Source: Bradyrhizobium rifense
GTDB lineage: Bacteria > Pseudomonadota > Alphaproteobacteria > Rhizobiales > Xanthobacteraceae
Reading direction: 5' to 3'
DNA: 64,000 nucleotides
Assembly: GCF_008123425.1 (NCBI RefSeq)
Contig: NZ_VSSS01000010.1
Coordinates: forward strand, 30,430-94,429
Part shown: piece by piece, positions 35,671-44,522 of the stretch
Layout of the letters: each line of letters begins with the position of its first letter
How positions within the stretch are numbered: the first letter of the stretch is position 1
Made by a program: the position numbers and the translations under genes
Notes under the pieces: model-generated
Databases searched by the model: none
What the model was told of the DNA's origin: nothing
What the model saw: the letters and a program-made list of their open reading frames with translations, nothing else

Positions 35671-36681
35671 ATGGCTCGTGTCGATTTCCGCTATCTCGAT
35701 CGGAAGCAAGTGCGCTCGCTTCTGCCTCCGATCAAAGTCCTGCTCTCGCTGATCGAACAGGGCCTGTCCGCGCACGGACGGCGGGACGTTGTCCTGCCTC
35801 CGAAGGCCCACATCCAGCTGGATGACCGCTACAACGGCCATTTCAACATTCTGGTGGGCTGGGCAGGCCCGAATGATACGGCCGGCGTCAAGGTCATCGG
35901 AGACTACGTCGATAACTACAAACACGGGCTTCCTTCTGAGGTCGCCATGCTCACATTGTACAATCCCAGAACCGGCGTGCCGCGGGCCTTGATGGACGCG
36001 ACAGATTTGACGACGGAACGAACCGGTGCCGTCACGGGTATCGGAGCAAAATATCTCGCCCCCAAGGGCGCGAAGATCATCGGCCATGTCGGCGCGCGCG
36101 GCACTGCGTTCGCGAATATCGCGATTCTCGCCAAATTGTTCGAGATCGCCGAAGTCCGCATCACCAGCAAGAGGCCCGAAACGCGCGAGGCCCTGGCGCA
36201 ACGTGTTCGGGAGGAATGCGGCATCAAGGCCGTGGCCGTCGCCACCGCCGAAGAAGCCTGTCGCGGCGCCGATATCGTCGTCGAGGCGACCCGTCTGGAG
36301 AAGCCCGAGATCCTGATCCGAGACGAGTGGCTGACGCCGCACTGCCTTCTCATTTGCTATGGCTGGAAAATGGCTGTCGATCCGGACACGGTTAAGACAG
36401 CTTCGAAGGTCGTCGTCGATGATTGGGAGCAGTGCTGCAAGGGCGGCCAGTTGCATCCGATGATCGAGAGCGGCGAACTCACGCGCGCCAAGCTATACGC
36501 CGAGATTGGCGAGGTGACGTGTGGCTCAAAGGCCGGGCGTGCCGATACCGACGGTCGCATCGTGTTCTGGCATCGCGGCTTCGCCATCAGCGACGTCATG
36601 CTGGGCGCGCACATTCTGGACTCGGCCGCTTCAAAGAACATCGGCACCGTCTTGAACCTGTTTGACCTTCCGGATGAGTAA
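35671..36681 (+). CDS. Ornithine cyclodeaminase/mu-crystallin family enzyme (copy 1)
   Basis: A 336-residue NAD(P)-binding protein of the OCD/mu-crystallin family. Conserved features are the substrate-side lysine in AGVKVIGDYVDNY, RTGAVTGIGAKYLAP, and the VVVDDWEQ segment with its catalytic-type aspartate. The dinucleotide loop is GHVGARGTA, one residue longer than the usual GxGxQA. Members deaminate, cyclise or reduce amino acids and imines. It overlaps the next gene by eight bases. A paralogue lies at 41103. Confidence 0.85.
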   Translation: MARVDFRYLDRKQVRSLLPPIKVLLSLIEQGLSAHGRRDVVLPPKAHIQLDDRYNGHFNILVGWAGPNDTAGVKVIGDYVDNYKHGLPSEVAMLTLYNPRTGVPRALMDATDLTTERTGAVTGIGAKYLAPKGAKIIGHVGARGTAFANIAILAKLFEIAEVRITSKRPETREALAQRVREECGIKAVAVATAEEACRGADIVVEATRLEKPEILIRDEWLTPHCLLICYGWKMAVDPDTVKTASKVVVDDWEQCCKGGQLHPMIESGELTRAKLYAEIGEVTCGSKAGRADTDGRIVFWHRGFAISDVMLGAHILDSAASKNIGTVLNLFDLPDE

Positions 36682-38350
36682 GACGGTGAACGAAGCCCTC
36701 GTGCCACAGACGACACGTGAAATGAGCGGCGCGGACGCGGTTGTCGATGCGCTGCTCAAGCACGGGTTGAAGTCGCTCTACTGTCTTCCCGGCATCCAGA
36801 ACGACGCCTTGTTTGTTTCCTTGTTCGATCGCCGAAACGAAATCCAGGCCGTGCACACCCGACATGAGCAGGGCGCCGCCTACATGGCGCTGGGCGCGGC
36901 ACTGGCGACCGGCAAGCCTGCCGCCTATGCCGTGGTTCCAGGCCCGGGCGTGCTCAATACCGCAGCCGCGCTCGGGACGGCTTACAGCACCGGCGCGAAG
37001 GTACTCTGCCTATCGGGTCAGATTCCAAGTCATGCGATCGGCAAGGGACTTGGCTATCTGCACGAACTGCCTGACCAATTGGGAATCCTTGAACGGTTGA
37101 CGAAGTGGGCCAGGCGGACGAGGGCGCCTGAGGATGTGCCGGCCGACTTTGCGGGAGCTTTTGCAGCGATGCGGTCAGGTCGCCCTCGTCCCGTAGCCAT
37201 GGAAGTGCCCATGGACGTTTTGTCCCGGAGAGCCGAAATCAAGGCTGCTTTCGTGCGCGAGCCGGACGTTGCGCCGGCTCTCGAGGACGACGCTCTCGCG
37301 AGAGCGGCCTCCCTGTTGTCCCGTGCCGAGCGCCCATTGATCTTTGTCGGGGGCGGGGCCCAGGACGCTGGTCTGCCGTTGAGGCAACTTGCGGAAAAGC
37401 TCGGTGCGCCCGTTGTGGCTCATCGCATGGGGAGGGGCGTGCTGGACGATAGGCATCCGCTCAGTCTAAATCTGACCGCCGGCCACGCCCTCTGGAAGGG
37501 CTGCGACGTCGTCCTTGCAATCGGAACAAGGATGCATTTACCGCTGACGCAGTGGGGATCCGACGAAGAGCTGCAGGTCATCAAGGTGGATGTCGACCGA
37601 CTAGAGATGTCGCGCGGCCGCCAGCCCGACGTGGCCTTGTGTGGAGAGGCGCTCGATGTCCTGCAGCGTCTCAATGCCCAGATACGAAAGCCCGTTGGGG
37701 ATCGCGATAACCGGGTCGCATCGAGCCGTGCCTTGAAGGCCGAGATTGCGGGTAAGCTCGATCTTCTGCGTCCGCAGTTGGACTATTTGCGCGCGATCCG
37801 AGATGTGCTCCCGGACAATGGCATTCTCGTCGACGAGTCGACACAGGTCGGCTACGTCTCGCGCATCGGTTACGAAACGCGGTTACCCCGGACCTATCTC
37901 TCCTCCGGGCATGCGGGAACCCTGGGCTGGGGATTTCCAACCGCTCTCGGCGCGCAGCACGCGTTACCGAATACCCCGGTCGTGTCGATCACCGGCGACG
38001 GCGGCTTCATGTTCAACGTGCAGGAGCTTGCTACAGCGGCCCATCACAACATTCCTCTCGTGACGGTGCTTTTCAACGATGGCGCATTCGGGAACGTCCA
38101 GCGTATGCAGCGTGAGCTCTACGGACAGCGCGTCATCGCAACAGACCTGACCAACCCGGATTTTGTGCGGATGGCGGATAGCTTTGGCATCGACGCCATG
38201 CGCGCTCAAGGGCCGCAGGCCTTGAGGAGTGCCCTGACGAGAGCCATCGAGGCTCGTCGTCCCTCCCTGATCGAAGTGCCATGTCGTCAAATGCCGGAAC
38301 CTTGGCCGTTCCTTCAATTGCCGCGGGTTCGCGGGCGGAGCTCGGTATGA
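36674..38350 (+). CDS. Thiamine-diphosphate-dependent enzyme (acetolactate synthase/decarboxylase-like)
   Basis: A 558-residue three-domain ThDP enzyme. The N-terminal domain has the activating glutamate in HTRHEQGAAYMA, the middle domain follows, and the C-terminal ThDP motif is ITGDGGFMFNVQELATAA with a downstream FNDGAFGN. Acetolactate synthase, benzoylformate decarboxylase and oxalyl-CoA decarboxylase share this fold; no small regulatory subunit is adjacent, so an anabolic acetolactate synthase is unlikely. The ATG at 36674 overlaps the upstream stop, and the stop overlaps the next start by four bases. It probably handles a 2-oxo acid made by neighbours. Confidence 0.85.
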   Translation: MSKTVNEALVPQTTREMSGADAVVDALLKHGLKSLYCLPGIQNDALFVSLFDRRNEIQAVHTRHEQGAAYMALGAALATGKPAAYAVVPGPGVLNTAAALGTAYSTGAKVLCLSGQIPSHAIGKGLGYLHELPDQLGILERLTKWARRTRAPEDVPADFAGAFAAMRSGRPRPVAMEVPMDVLSRRAEIKAAFVREPDVAPALEDDALARAASLLSRAERPLIFVGGGAQDAGLPLRQLAEKLGAPVVAHRMGRGVLDDRHPLSLNLTAGHALWKGCDVVLAIGTRMHLPLTQWGSDEELQVIKVDVDRLEMSRGRQPDVALCGEALDVLQRLNAQIRKPVGDRDNRVASSRALKAEIAGKLDLLRPQLDYLRAIRDVLPDNGILVDESTQVGYVSRIGYETRLPRTYLSSGHAGTLGWGFPTALGAQHALPNTPVVSITGDGGFMFNVQELATAAHHNIPLVTVLFNDGAFGNVQRMQRELYGQRVIATDLTNPDFVRMADSFGIDAMRAQGPQALRSALTRAIEARRPSLIEVPCRQMPEPWPFLQLPRVRGRSSV

Positions 38351-39021
38351 CGATCTCGATAAGTGGACGCTGCAATCAGACGGGGCAGCTTGGAATCGCG
38401 ATAGCGTCGTCGAGTATGAGCGTGGCGGCGCGATGCGCATATGCCCGCGCCGGCGCCGGTGTTTGCGCCACCCAAAATATCACCGATCCGCGCTTGGGGC
38501 CACGCGCTCTTGCCTTGATGGAGCTGGGGCTGGACGCCGATACGATCCTTGCCGGGATTCGCGCAAACACGGAACACATCGAATTCCGCCAACTCGGGGT
38601 TCTCGACCATTCCGGGCGGACTGCATGCTATTCCGGACTCCATAGTCTCGGCACTTTCGCAAGTGCCCACGGCCAGGACGTGATTGCGCTCGGCAACCTC
38701 CTTGCGAATGCCGAAGTGCCGAAGCGCATGATGTCGGCATTCAACGAGAACGCCGATGCTGAACTCGGCGATCGGCTGATCACTGCCATGCAAGCTGGCC
38801 TGGCAGCTGGCGGCGAGGCCGGCCCAATGCTTTCGGCGGGCATGATTATTGTTGATCGCGTTCCCTGGCCGATCGCAGATATCCGGGTCGACCTACATGA
38901 TGAGCCAATCACCCGACTGTCGGAGCTATGGAAGGCCTGGAGGCCGCAAATGGATGACTATGTAACCCGGGCGCTTAAACCTTCGGCGGCGCCAAAGTTT
39001 GGAGTTCCTGGAGATTTGTGA
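38347..39021 (+). CDS. DUF1028 family protein (Ntn-hydrolase-like)
   Basis: A 224-residue DUF1028 protein. Typical parts are GQLGIAIASSSMSVAARC near the start, an AGAGVCATQNITDPRLGPRAL stretch (AGAGVCATQNITDP, then LGPRALALMELG) and RQLGVLDHSGRTACYSG in the middle, followed by GDRLITAMQAGLAAGGEAG. The fold is thought to be Ntn-hydrolase-like, but its reaction is unknown. It starts within the ThDP gene's stop (ATGA), so it belongs to this operon, where an amide-cleaving role would fit. Confidence 0.85.
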   Translation: MTISISGRCNQTGQLGIAIASSSMSVAARCAYARAGAGVCATQNITDPRLGPRALALMELGLDADTILAGIRANTEHIEFRQLGVLDHSGRTACYSGLHSLGTFASAHGQDVIALGNLLANAEVPKRMMSAFNENADAELGDRLITAMQAGLAAGGEAGPMLSAGMIIVDRVPWPIADIRVDLHDEPITRLSELWKAWRPQMDDYVTRALKPSAAPKFGVPGDL

Positions 39022-39312
39022 ACTCGTTCGGACGGGCTTCGTTTGCCGTATCTCTCAGCCCTGGCGAGTTGTTCTGCTATCATTCTGCGTCGTCTGTGCC
39101 CAATATTCCGTCACGTCACTCCGAAAGTCGGAGATAAACTCAGAATCCGCGGGGAGACGGCCAGCACAAAGGCCCCTGACGAGTCTTGAATGGAGCAGGT
39201 TCGGACGCGACCAGCTTCGCGGGCCCGATAGCAAATCGAGGAGGCTGACGTCTTCCCGATTGCCCATCTGATTGTGACCCGTGCGACGTCTTAAGAATGG
39301 ATTACGAAGAAA

Positions 39313-40116
39313 ATGACCGAAGCAGCAAGCGCAAGCGTTCTCCGATTCAGTGCGATTCAACAGAGCTTTGCGAGTCCGACTGGAGATGCGCCAAACGTGG
39401 TCATCAGCGATGTCGGCTTCGAAGTGAAGCGGGGCAAGTTCGTCAGCGTTATCGGGCCGAGTGGCTGTGGGAAGAGCACTCTCATCCAAATGGCCGCAGG
39501 GCTTCTCAAGCCGTCGGTCGGCATGGTCTTCCACCATGATCGGGAGGTCACTAGCGTGAATCGCACCATCGGCTTCGTGCCACAACAGGCACAGTTGTTG
39601 CCGTGGAAGACGATGATCGAAAACATCGAATTTCCGTTGTTGCTGCGCGGCATGGCTCTATCCGAGCGCCGCGCGAAGGCCATGGAGGCTATTAAGCGAG
39701 TGGACCTCGCCGGCTTTGAATCGCACTACCCATATCAATTGTCGGGCGGTATGCAGAAGCGCGCGTCCATCGCACGCATGCTGGTCTACAAGCCGGATAC
39801 AATCTTGATGGATGAGCCGTTCGGTGCGTTGGACGCGCAAACGCGCATGGTCATGCAACATGATTTGCAGACAATGCTGGCTACCGAAGGTGCAAGCGTG
39901 CTCTTCGTCACGCATGACATCACCGAGGCGGTTTTGTTGTCGGACAGCGTTGTCGTGCTAAGTCGCAGGCCCGCGCGTGTCATCGCCGAAATTCCCATCG
40001 ATTTGCCACGACCTCGCGACATGTTCGAACCTTACGGGACCCCCGGCTTTGCCGAAGCGTACGATCGGGTGTGGTCCGTATTTCGAAGCGAACTCAACAT
40101 CAGGCGTGCGGCATGA
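39313..40116 (+). CDS. ABC ATPase, SsuB/TauB-like
   Basis: A 267-residue ATPase. Walker A is GPSGCGKST at about residues 49-57, the Q-loop is VPQQAQLLPWKT, the signature is QLSGGMQKRASIAR, Walker B is TILMDEPFGALD and the switch is FVTHDITEA. The LLPWKT and SGGMQ text places it in the nitrate/sulfonate/taurine group. A 291-base gap with no recognised gene separates it from the DUF1028 gene. It overlaps the permease start by four bases. Confidence 0.92.
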   Translation: MTEAASASVLRFSAIQQSFASPTGDAPNVVISDVGFEVKRGKFVSVIGPSGCGKSTLIQMAAGLLKPSVGMVFHHDREVTSVNRTIGFVPQQAQLLPWKTMIENIEFPLLLRGMALSERRAKAMEAIKRVDLAGFESHYPYQLSGGMQKRASIARMLVYKPDTILMDEPFGALDAQTRMVMQHDLQTMLATEGASVLFVTHDITEAVLLSDSVVVLSRRPARVIAEIPIDLPRPRDMFEPYGTPGFAEAYDRVWSVFRSELNIRRAA

Positions 40117-40946
40117 GCGACCAGATGACACTGACTTCACTCCGATCGCCATCGCCGAAACAAATCTGTGCGCCCGTATGTCGGGCGTTTTTGTTGGCAG
40201 CCCCGGGCGTCACGTTGCTCTGCTTTTGGCAATTTGCATCCGGACGATTGATACGCGAGACGTATGTCAGCAAGCCGACGGAAATCGCATGGCGTCTTAT
40301 CGACCTGTTCTACACCGGTGAAATTTGGCCAAGCCTCCGTGTGACGGGGGAGGAATTGGTTCTATCATATGTGATCGGCGTTCTGCTCGGGCTGTTGCTC
40401 GGATATGCGCTTGGGCGTTCTCCGCGCGCGGCCTCAATCTTCGAGCCCTACGTGATGGCATTCTACGGAATACCGAAAATCGCCTTGGCGCCCTTATTCG
40501 TCATTTGGTTCGGTATCGGCATTTGGTCGAAGGTGATGCTGGCCGGCACAATGGTGTTCTTTCTCGTCTTCTATAATGTCTTCGCCGGCGTCCGGTCGGT
40601 CGACCGGGATGTCGTTAATTTGGCCCTGGTTTTGGGTGCGAATGAACGTCAGCTGGGTCGACAGATATATCTACCTGCTGCGGCGCCGTTTCTGCTGCTG
40701 GGGATGCGCATGGCAATACCCTATACTGTCATCGGCGTGATCGTGGGAGAGTTTACCTCGTCAACCGCAGGGCTCGGTCTGTTTATCAACTATGCGTCTT
40801 CGACTTACGATCCGGCCGGCGTATTCGCAGGCATTTTTATCCTCTTGGCTTTCGTGATGGGGATGAATGCGTTGGCCAATCGCCTTGAGCGCAAGCTCCT
40901 GAAATGGCAGCCAACCTCCCAGAGGATTGCCTCCGAGCCAAACTAG
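40113..40946 (+). CDS. ABC permease, SsuC/TauC-like
   Basis: A 277-residue permease with about six membrane segments starting near residue 24. YGIPKIALAPLFVIWFGIG, split as YGIPKIALAPLF and VIWFGIGIWSKV, and the EAA loop LALVLGANERQLGRQIYLPAAAP (ALVLGANERQLGRQIYLP) are typical of the group. It should pair with the ATPase at 39313 and the binding protein at 34621. The final gene, at 41103, follows after 156 bases. Confidence 0.9.
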   Translation: MSDQMTLTSLRSPSPKQICAPVCRAFLLAAPGVTLLCFWQFASGRLIRETYVSKPTEIAWRLIDLFYTGEIWPSLRVTGEELVLSYVIGVLLGLLLGYALGRSPRAASIFEPYVMAFYGIPKIALAPLFVIWFGIGIWSKVMLAGTMVFFLVFYNVFAGVRSVDRDVVNLALVLGANERQLGRQIYLPAAAPFLLLGMRMAIPYTVIGVIVGEFTSSTAGLGLFINYASSTYDPAGVFAGIFILLAFVMGMNALANRLERKLLKWQPTSQRIASEPN

Positions 40947-41102
40947 GCCGTGCGTGCAGCATGCTCCGATCTTTTCGGACTGGTTGGCTCCAACGGGCTC
41001 GAAGCGGTCGCTGCGGGCGAATAGGGGCATAGTCTTGGACCCACTCCAACAGACGATCGTCGGCCACATTCCGTTGTGCTGTAAATTGGAAGAGACCGCC
41101 TC

Positions 41103-42104
41103 ATGGATCCAATCTATCTCACTTATCTGAATCGCCAGGACATCGAGGCGCTGAAACTGTCCGATCAAGAGGTTCTGGACGCGATTGAGTCGGGTCTCGC
41201 GAGACAAGGCCGCGGGGAGGCGGTTATTGAGCCGCGTGTTCATCTCGAACCAAAGTTGGCTGACGGCCATTTCAACGTTCTTCGAGGCGTTCTCGGCACC
41301 GCCAACAACGCCGCAGGCGTGAAGATTGTTGGTGACTTCGTCGATAACTACAAGTTTGGAATGCCTTCGGAATTCGGAGTGCTTCTGCTGTTCGACCCGC
41401 GCAACGGTGTGCCGAGAGCCATCATGGACGCGAGCGGCATAACGGACATGCGGACGGGAGCTGTGACGGCAATAGGCGCCAAATATCTAGCTCGGAAGAA
41501 TTCGAAGATACTGGGGCACATCGGGGCGCGAGGCACCGCGTACTGGAATGTCCGCCTGTTGGACCACCTCTTCGCCTTCGATGAAATTCGTGTCCATTCA
41601 AGGCGACCGGAGAGCCGGAATGGGTTCGCGGAGCGATTAAGTCGAGACCTCGGGAAAAAAGTGGTTGCGACCGAAGATTGGCGGGCTTGCGTTGAAGGGG
41701 CAGATATCGTCGTTGAAGCGTCGCGCCTTGTCGAACCTGAACCGATGCTCCTTACGAGCTGGATTAAGAGCGGAGCCTTCGTCGTTCCCTATGGGACCAT
41801 GAGCGCGGTCGAACTGTCTCTGACGGATATCATGAGCAAGCTCGTGGTTGACGATTGGGGCCAGTGCAAGTCCGGAAAGTTTGGAAGTCTTCGGGCGCAT
41901 GTTGAGGCCGGAAAGCTGTCCGAAGAATCACTCTACGCCGAACTCGGCCAGATTGTCGCCGGGCTGAAGCCTGGCCGGGAAAGCGAAGACGAGACCATCT
42001 TGCTTTGGCACCGCGGCCTCTCTCTGAGCGATATTGCGCTCGGGCATGCGATGCTGAAGAAGGGAGAGCTTCTTGGTATCGGGCAACGCCTGAGGTACGC
42101 TTAG
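41103..42104 (+). CDS. Ornithine cyclodeaminase/mu-crystallin family enzyme (copy 2)
   Basis: A 333-residue paralogue of the protein at 35671, with the same landmarks: AGVKIVGDFVDNYKFGMPSE, MRTGAVTAIGAKYLAR, GHIGARGTAYWN as nucleotide loop and KLVVDDWGQCKSGK. Both copies end with a shared pattern, LLWHRGLSLSDIALG here and VFWHRGFAISDVMLG in copy 1. Two paralogues in one locus suggest either two successive reactions or two subunits of one enzyme. The second idea is speculative. Confidence 0.84.
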   Translation: MDPIYLTYLNRQDIEALKLSDQEVLDAIESGLARQGRGEAVIEPRVHLEPKLADGHFNVLRGVLGTANNAAGVKIVGDFVDNYKFGMPSEFGVLLLFDPRNGVPRAIMDASGITDMRTGAVTAIGAKYLARKNSKILGHIGARGTAYWNVRLLDHLFAFDEIRVHSRRPESRNGFAERLSRDLGKKVVATEDWRACVEGADIVVEASRLVEPEPMLLTSWIKSGAFVVPYGTMSAVELSLTDIMSKLVVDDWGQCKSGKFGSLRAHVEAGKLSEESLYAELGQIVAGLKPGRESEDETILLWHRGLSLSDIALGHAMLKKGELLGIGQRLRYA

Positions 42105-42415
42105 CCGGGGAAATCCAGGGCGAGTTCTCGGGTCCGGACGCGGGACTTTGCCCCGTACTTCTACGGAAGATGTCACTCAACAGCGGCGGCTGGAGCAGCA
42201 GGAGTCGCTAGGCGTGATCTCCATTCCAGAGTGAAGGTTGCCAAAGAGACCTGTTTGGGTCATGCGGCCCCACTGGGTAAGCCGGCAATTTACGGTCCAA
42301 TGGTGTTACGACTTCCCAGGTCTGGATTTGATGTGCGCTTCGCAGCCGGTGCGCGGTGTTGCTGGAAGCAGGCAAATCTCTTGCAATAGCCATCAGGCAA
42401 GCACCACGCTGAGGT
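42105..42415. other. Gap between converging modules
   Basis: 311 bases between the plus-strand cyclodeaminase-family stop and the minus-strand SDR stop. No clear terminator hairpin with a T-run, repeat or gene was recognised. Short frames lack ribosome sites. Confidence 0.4.
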
Positions 42416-43186
42416 TCAGAGCACCCATCCCCCGGACACTTCGATACGCTGAGCGTTGATCCAACGATGAGAGGGTGACAGCAGCGCCGCGATAACGGGT
42501 CCGATATCGTCGGGCACCCCGGCGCGCCCCAGAGCTGTCTGCGACGCGATGAAAGCATTCACCTCAAGGATGTCGCGCAGCGCCCCTCCGCCGAAATCCG
42601 TTTCGATTCCGCCGGGCGCGACGACATTCACGGCTATCTTACGCTCACCAAGCTCCTTCGCGAGATAGCGCGTGAGCACCTCGATCGCACCCTTCAGGGC
42701 TCCATAGACGGCAAAGCCCGGCAGAGCGACCCGCGCAAGGCCGCTCGACAAGTTCACGATGCGACCGCCATCGGCGATGATCGGCAGGAGCTTTTGCGTC
42801 AGGAAAAACACGCCCTTGAAGTGGACGTTGACAAGGCGATCAAAGAGCTCTTCCGACGTCGTCGCAAATGGGGCATCCAGTCCGATGCCCGCATTGTTGA
42901 CGAGAGCGTGGATGTTCTCGTGTCCGAGCCGACCGAGCTCGCTGCGCAAAGCGGCGGCGAAGGCGTCGAAAGAGCCAACGTCAGTGGTGTCCAATCGCAA
43001 CGCGACCGCCTTGCGGCCGAGCCCTTCAATCTCGCCCACGACCTCGGCCGCTGCATCTCCGTTGCTATGATACGTGATGACGACGTCGAAGCCGCTTCTT
43101 GCAGCTGATATCGCCGTGTTGCGGCCGAGACCACGGCCGCCACCGGTCACGAGAATGATGTTGGGTCTTGAGTCTTGACTGGACAT
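42416..43186 (-). CDS. Short-chain dehydrogenase/reductase
   Basis: A 256-residue classical SDR. The NADP-binding TGGGRGLG is at about residues 14-21, NNAGIG follows, a catalytic serine lies in VNLSSGLARVAL, and the active-site pair is YGALKGA (Tyr and Lys). The C-terminus HRWINAQRIEVSGGWVL is normal. It follows the Old Yellow Enzyme gene by 31 bases on the same strand and is likely co-transcribed. Together they may reduce alkenes and carbonyls of an electrophilic compound. Confidence 0.92.
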   Translation of the reverse strand: MSSQDSRPNIILVTGGGRGLGRNTAISAARSGFDVVITYHSNGDAAAEVVGEIEGLGRKAVALRLDTTDVGSFDAFAAALRSELGRLGHENIHALVNNAGIGLDAPFATTSEELFDRLVNVHFKGVFFLTQKLLPIIADGGRIVNLSSGLARVALPGFAVYGALKGAIEVLTRYLAKELGERKIAVNVVAPGGIETDFGGGALRDILEVNAFIASQTALGRAGVPDDIGPVIAALLSPSHRWINAQRIEVSGGWVL

Positions 43187-43217
43187 GATGGTTTTCCTGC
43201 GCGACGAGAGAAGGACG

Positions 43218-44357
43218 TCAGACGAGGGTCTGAAGCATGCTGAGGCTGTAAGGGATCAAAGGCGTGCCGTTTCGGACACGGTGCGGCCAATCCGGGTTGG
43301 CGATCAGCGCTCTTCCCACCGCCACAAGGTCGAAGTCTCCGCGTTCCAGCCCTGCGAGCAGCGGGACGAGATTGTTTTCGGGCAAGCTGCCCTCACCGCG
43401 CATCATCTCGGCCATCGAGTTGTTGAGCGTGACCGAGCCAACGGTGATCGTCGGCTTTCCCGTCAGCCGCTTCGTCCACGTCGCGAGATTTGCCTCCGTG
43501 CCGAACTCACCTTCCCAATATCGACGCTGAGACAGATGGAATGCATCGACGCCGGCGCTCGCGAGCGGGCGAACGATAGCAGCCCATTCGTCCGGGCTGG
43601 CCGCGAGCCGCGCGCCATAATCCTGTTGCTTCCAGGTCGACAGCCGCAGCACCACCGGGAAATCCGGCCCGACATTCGCGCGGATCTCCTGAATGACCTC
43701 GGCCGCGAAACGGGTTCGGCGGCCGATGTCGCCGCCATACGCGTCCTCGCGCAGGTTGGTTTGATCCCAGAGAAACTGATCGATGAGGTAGCCATGCGCG
43801 CCGTGAATTTCGACGCCGTCAAAGCCCGACGCCTTTGCGGTGCGCGCTGCTGCGCCGTAGGCCTCGATCGCGCCGCGAATGTCGTCAGGGGTTGGCGGCC
43901 GCCCGACCCGTTCGAGAGGCAGACCGTTTCCTCCGATGATGCCGGAAGGGCTGAAGCGGTCGTCGCTGCCTGGACCACCGTCATAGAGACGCCCCACCCC
44001 GTCGACCTGCGGCTTGCGCACCAGCCCGACGTGCCAGAGCTGCGCGAAGATCCGCCCTCCCGCGTCGTGCACGTGCTCAACCACGCGCCGCCATCCGTCG
44101 AGAGCGTCATCTCCGTAGATGCGGGGGGCGTTTTCATCGTGTCCCGCGCTGGCATGAGGAATGAACGTGCCTTCAGTAATGATGAGGCCGACGCCGCCCT
44201 CGGCTCGCCGCCGATAGTAGCGGGCGACATTCTCACCCGGCACGCCTCCGGGCGACATGGCGCGGGTCATCGGGGCCATCGCGATGCGGTTGCGCAGCTC
44301 GAGACCACCGATCCGAGTGGGCTTGAACAGGATGTCGAGAGGGTCAGAGAGTTTCAT
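43218..44357 (-). CDS. Old Yellow Enzyme family NADH:flavin oxidoreductase
   Basis: A 379-residue FMN TIM-barrel enzyme. The opening is LFKPTRIGGLELRNRIAMAPMTRA, seen as LELRNRIAMAPMTR. GFDGVEIHGAHGYLIDQFL carries the substrate-binding histidines, with the following TNLREDAYGGDIGRRTRF and the C-terminal VAVGRALIANPDW also conserved. It belongs to the thermophilic-like or xenobiotic-reductase-like alkene reductases. It is divergent from an Rrf2 regulator, with operator-like repeats in the 165-base gap. Confidence 0.92.
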   Translation of the reverse strand: MKLSDPLDILFKPTRIGGLELRNRIAMAPMTRAMSPGGVPGENVARYYRRRAEGGVGLIITEGTFIPHASAGHDENAPRIYGDDALDGWRRVVEHVHDAGGRIFAQLWHVGLVRKPQVDGVGRLYDGGPGSDDRFSPSGIIGGNGLPLERVGRPPTPDDIRGAIEAYGAAARTAKASGFDGVEIHGAHGYLIDQFLWDQTNLREDAYGGDIGRRTRFAAEVIQEIRANVGPDFPVVLRLSTWKQQDYGARLAASPDEWAAIVRPLASAGVDAFHLSQRRYWEGEFGTEANLATWTKRLTGKPTITVGSVTLNNSMAEMMRGEGSLPENNLVPLLAGLERGDFDLVAVGRALIANPDWPHRVRNGTPLIPYSLSMLQTLV

Positions 44358-44417
44358 TTGGACGGTGGACCAATTGTGCTCCTGGACGGCCGTCTCGGAT
44401 GCGATAGACCGCCTCTT

Positions 44418-44477
44418 CTAAAATGCACCGATATATGATACATTCAAAAACTAAAATGCAATCATCTCGGATACATT
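44418..44477. promoter_or_regulatory. Two tandem operator-like repeats between OYE and Rrf2 genes
   Basis: CTAAAATGCA-N9-GATACATT occurs twice, at 44418-44444 and 44451-44477, with exactly 33 bases between copies. Each unit is an imperfect palindrome (AATGCA against TACATT). The position between divergent starts (44357 and 44523) fits binding by the Rrf2 protein. Confidence 0.6.
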
Positions 44478-44522
44478 ATCACAGAAATGTGTGCGATTGC
44501 ACGGCTATGGCAAGGTAAGCTA

